Assembly: GCA_027064945.1 (NCBI GenBank)
Contig: JAMOPB010000424.1
Span: 1-7,802, forward strand
Reading direction: 5' to 3'
Source: Candidatus Cloacimonadota bacterium
GTDB lineage: Bacteria; Cloacimonadota; Cloacimonadia; Cloacimonadales; TCS61
Length of the DNA stretch: 7,802 nt
Position numbers and translations under genes: made by a program. This document shows, piece after piece, positions 5,500 to 7,802 of this stretch. The notes below the pieces were generated by a model that was not told the origin of the DNA, made no database searches, and saw only the letters and a program-made list of their open reading frames with translations. The stretch's first letter is position 1. Each line of letters begins with the position of its first letter.

Positions 5500-6699
5500 T
5501 TATTTTTCCACTTTTTCAATGTATTCTTCTAAACCGGCACGGAAAATTTTCATAGCTTTGCCTAATTTTTCTTCATTCAAAATATAAGCTAAGCGTACTT
5601 CATTTTTTCCTAAACCTTCAGTAGCATAAAAACCTTCAGCAGGAGCAAACATTACAGTTTCATTATCAATTCTAAAATCAGTTAGCATCCAAGTTGCAAA
5701 ACGTTCTGCATCTTTAATGGGAAGTTTAGCGATAATATAAAAAGCTCCTTTAGGCTTTTTACAAATAATTCCATCAATCTTCTGTAATTCTTCAAAGACT
5801 ATATTTCTACGCTTATCATATTCAGCGATAATTTTCACAAAATACTCTTCTTCAATATCGATACAAGCATTTGCAGCTAATTGGTCAATTGTAGGAGGAC
5901 ATAATCTTGCTTGAGCAAATTTCAAAGTAGCACTCATCAAATCTTTATTTCTGGAAATAATGCAACCGATACGCGCACCACAAGCACTATAACGTTTTGA
6001 AATACTATCAACCATAATTGCCTTATCTTCCAAGCCTTCGATCTCTAAAATACTTGTATGAGTTGTTCCATCATAAACAAATTCACGATATACTTCGTCA
6101 GAAATGACATACAAATCATTTTCAATAGCAATATCTGCAATTCTCTGAATTTCTGATTTTGGGAAAACTGTTCCGGTTGGATTTCCGGGATTGCACATCA
6201 TAATCGCAGCAGTTTTATCATTAATTAAAGCTTCAATTTTTTCATTAGATGGTAGATTAAAGCCATCTTCGGCATAAGTAGTTAAGGGAACAATTTTTAC
6301 TCCGGTCATATTGGCAAAGCCGTTATAGTTTGTATAAAATGGTTCCGGTACAATCACTTCATCACCAGGATTACAAGCTACAAGCAAAGCAAAAACCAAT
6401 GCTTCAGAGCCGGCAGTGGTAACAATGATGTCATTTATATCCAAATTGATATTGTGCCTGTTATAATATCTTACCAAATTTTTACGATAAACTTCCAAAC
6501 CTTGAGAGGGGCCATAAGCCAATATTTTATCTTCATATTTCTTATAAACGTTTCTCATCTCTTCCGGAGTTTCAATATCAGGTTGTCCAATATTCAAATG
6601 ATAGATATTAGTTCCTTGTTCTTTCGCCTTATTGGCAAAGGGCATCAACTTTCTGATTGGCGATGCCTGAATTTCTTTTGCGCGATTTGATAATTTCAT
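5500..6699 (-). CDS. Class I PLP-dependent aminotransferase, aspartate aminotransferase-like
   Basis: A 399-residue cytoplasmic fold-type I transaminase that moves an amino group between an amino acid and a 2-oxo acid, most likely with glutamate/2-oxoglutarate as one pair. Visible landmarks are NIGQPDIETP (36-45), AYGPSQG (61-67), CNPGNPTGT with Asn170 and Asn173, SDEVYRE with Asp201 and Tyr204, the Schiff-base lysine Lys235 in SISKRY, Arg243 in GARIG for the cofactor phosphate, and Arg369 in NEVRLAY for the substrate carboxylate. The length is typical of the family. The ATG has GAGG 5 bases upstream, and the gene starts 10 bases after the DUF374 stop, so it is third in a minus-strand operon behind lpxB. 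Aspartate, aromatic amino acids or alanine are all possible substrates. The aminotransferase call is near certain, the substrate is not. Confidence 0.93.
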   Translation of the reverse strand: MKLSNRAKEIQASPIRKLMPFANKAKEQGTNIYHLNIGQPDIETPEEMRNVYKKYEDKILAYGPSQGLEVYRKNLVRYYNRHNINLDINDIIVTTAGSEALVFALLVACNPGDEVIVPEPFYTNYNGFANMTGVKIVPLTTYAEDGFNLPSNEKIEALINDKTAAIMMCNPGNPTGTVFPKSEIQRIADIAIENDLYVISDEVYREFVYDGTTHTSILEIEGLEDKAIMVDSISKRYSACGARIGCIISRNKDLMSATLKFAQARLCPPTIDQLAANACIDIEEEYFVKIIAEYDKRRNIVFEELQKIDGIICKKPKGAFYIIAKLPIKDAERFATWMLTDFRIDNETVMFAPAEGFYATEGLGKNEVRLAYILNEEKLGKAMKIFRAGLEEYIEKVEK

Positions 6700-6709
6700 A
6701 ATAACCTCA

Positions 6710-7330
6710 CTATTTTTTATTTTGTTTTAATAATATTTCTTGTAATTGAATTCTTTTCCTATCAATTTCATCTTTACTTTGAACAAAGATTGGATCTCCA
6801 TAAACTACCTCAATCTTACTAAATAATTTTGGAATCCTAAATTTATCCCATGAATTCAAAACTTTTTCTCTATTCACTCTTACAGTGAGAGGAACAAGAG
6901 GTTTTTTGGTAATTAGTGCAAGATGTATCACACCTTCTTTAACTTCATAAATAGGACCTTTCGGACCATCAGGAGTAATAGCTACAGTATAATTTCTTGA
7001 TAATTTTATCATTTTTTTCAAAGCGGAACTCCCTCCACGAGTAGAAGAACCACGTGCTGTCTGGTAGCCTAAAACTTCAGCCGGACCGGCAATAAACTCT
7101 CCATCTTTGGAAGATGAGATTAATACAACAAATTTAGAAAAACGATGTAAATAAAAAAGAGGAAGTATATCTCGATGCCAAAATGCGAAAATTACATTTC
7201 CTTCCGGTTTTTTACCTATCAATCTATATTTGTAAGTAGCGCCAAGCAAAAGAACAAATCCAGCTGCTAAATATTTTTCCAAAAAAAATATCGTTTTCTG
7301 CTGCCAAGCACTCTTCTTCCTTTTTGTCAT
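6710..7330 (-). CDS. DUF374 lysophospholipid-acyltransferase-like protein, probable lipid A acyltransferase
   Basis: A 206-residue protein of the DUF374 family, related to lysophospholipid acyltransferases. A hydrophobic N-terminal helix (about 13-31) should anchor it to the inner membrane with the active site in the cytoplasm. Family landmarks are AFWHRDILP with His52, SSSKDGEFIA (72-81), RGSSTRGGSSAL (93-104) and ITPDGPKGP (118-126), which resembles the substrate-binding block of glycerol-phosphate acyltransferases. His52 is not followed by a clear HX4D/E acyltransferase motif; Asp54 lies two residues after it. The ATG directly follows the lpxB TAG, with AGGAG inside the end of lpxB, implying coupled translation. 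To my knowledge the lipid A acyltransferase LpxJ of Helicobacter and Campylobacter belongs to this class, so a role in adding a secondary acyl chain to lipid A is likely but not shown here. Confidence 0.85.
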   Translation of the reverse strand: MTKRKKSAWQQKTIFFLEKYLAAGFVLLLGATYKYRLIGKKPEGNVIFAFWHRDILPLFYLHRFSKFVVLISSSKDGEFIAGPAEVLGYQTARGSSTRGGSSALKKMIKLSRNYTVAITPDGPKGPIYEVKEGVIHLALITKKPLVPLTVRVNREKVLNSWDKFRIPKLFSKIEVVYGDPIFVQSKDEIDRKRIQLQEILLKQNKK

Positions 7331-7802
7331 CTAATCTCCTATCAACTTAAAAACAATCTCGGCACAAGTTGCCGAAGCTGATTTCTTTCCTAAAATTCGA
7401 TGAATCTTTTTTAATTTTGCTTTTATTGAGTCAAATAACTTTTTATTTTCCCAAATCTCTAATAGTTTTTGAGCTATAATTTCACCTTCTGCATTCTTTT
7501 GAATAAGCTCCGGCAACAGATCTTCATCTAAAATAATATTTGGTAATCCTATTCGAGAAATTTTTATTACATTCTTTCCAATAAAATATGAAATCGGGGC
7601 TGTTTTATAAACTATCACAAAAGGAGTTTCAGCATAAGCAGTTTCTAATGTAGCAGTTCCACTTGTTACACTAAGTAAATCACAATAATGCATCATTTCA
7701 TAGTTATCACCTTCGATGATTTTTATTTCACAAGTTACTTTTCTTAGAATTTCCTTAAATAAATTTTCATCAATTGAGTTAGATTTTGAAATTAGAAATT
7801 GG
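7331..7802 (-). CDS. lpxB: Lipid-A-disaccharide synthase LpxB, C-terminal part (5' end outside the window)
   Basis: The frame is open to the right edge, so only the last 156 residues are visible, somewhat under half of a normal LpxB of about 380. LpxB is the peripheral inner-membrane glycosyltransferase (family GT19) that joins 2,3-diacylglucosamine 1-phosphate to UDP-2,3-diacylglucosamine and releases UDP, forming the lipid A disaccharide. The visible part is the C-terminal UDP-binding half. The stretch SVTSGTATLETAYAETPFVI (20 residues) matches the conserved SGTATLE...P.V.Y region, and IGLPNIILDEDLLPELIQ matches the following SLPNLL...ELLQ segment. An internal ATG at 7696 is not the real start: 35 further codons in frame run to the edge and the conserved region begins right at it. 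The TAG stop abuts the next ATG. lpxB is the first visible gene of the minus-strand operon. Confidence 0.93.
   Translation of the reverse strand, partial: QFLISKSNSIDENLFKEILRKVTCEIKIIEGDNYEMMHYCDLLSVTSGTATLETAYAETPFVIVYKTAPISYFIGKNVIKISRIGLPNIILDEDLLPELIQKNAEGEIIAQKLLEIWENKKLFDSIKAKLKKIHRILGKKSASATCAEIVFKLIGD

Noticed and set aside
6454..6690. 78-codon plus-strand ORF inside the aminotransferase gene
   Set aside because: It is antisense to the conserved N-terminal region of the aminotransferase and has no supporting signal.
7331..7696. A complete 121-residue gene starting at the ATG at 7696
   Set aside because: The frame stays open for 35 more codons to the window edge and the sequence is the C-terminal half of LpxB, so this is an internal methionine.

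Overview
The window is AT-rich and looks like an uncultured Gram-negative bacterium. Three things support this: a lipid A gene (lpxB), a secreted zinc carboxypeptidase with a signal peptide, and good GGAG/GAGG-type ribosome binding sites. Two protein features resemble what I recall from the FCB group, particularly Cloacimonadota: the short C-terminal tail of the carboxypeptidase and the third PAS domain of the kinase. That placement is an inference from remembered sequence style, not a search.

Layout. Bases 1-67 are the 3' flank of the kinase gene; they carry no gene and no hairpin terminator. Bases 68-2611 (minus strand) encode an 847-residue membrane-anchored sensor histidine kinase, order TM-TM-PAS-GAF-PAS-PAS-kinase, starting at GTG. 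A 284-bp divergent intergenic region (2612-2895) separates it from a secreted M14 carboxypeptidase (2896-4620, plus strand). This region is the most structured non-coding part of the window, with three copies of an AT-rich direct repeat at near-helical spacing and three short perfect palindromes. An HD-domain phosphohydrolase (4687-5436, plus) follows, possibly with its own promoter. A strong hairpin with an A-tract (5440-5478) sits between this gene and the convergent minus-strand operon, and acts as that operon's terminator.

The minus-strand operon reads from the right edge leftward: lpxB (3' part only, 7331-7802), a DUF374 lysophospholipid-acyltransferase-like gene (6710-7330) whose ATG directly follows the lpxB stop, and a class I PLP aminotransferase (5500-6699) starting 10 bases after the DUF374 stop. 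LpxB makes the lipid A disaccharide and the DUF374 protein is a good candidate for a late acyltransferase on the same pathway. The aminotransferase has no obvious role in lipid A and may simply be co-transcribed.

Most of the window is ordinary bacterial coding sequence. I see no CRISPR array, insertion sequence, tRNA, rRNA, phage gene or toxin-antitoxin pair, and nothing that clearly amounts to a new system. The best leads are the iterated repeats between the kinase and peptidase genes, the cysteine cluster in the second PAS domain, and the tight lpxB-DUF374 coupling.
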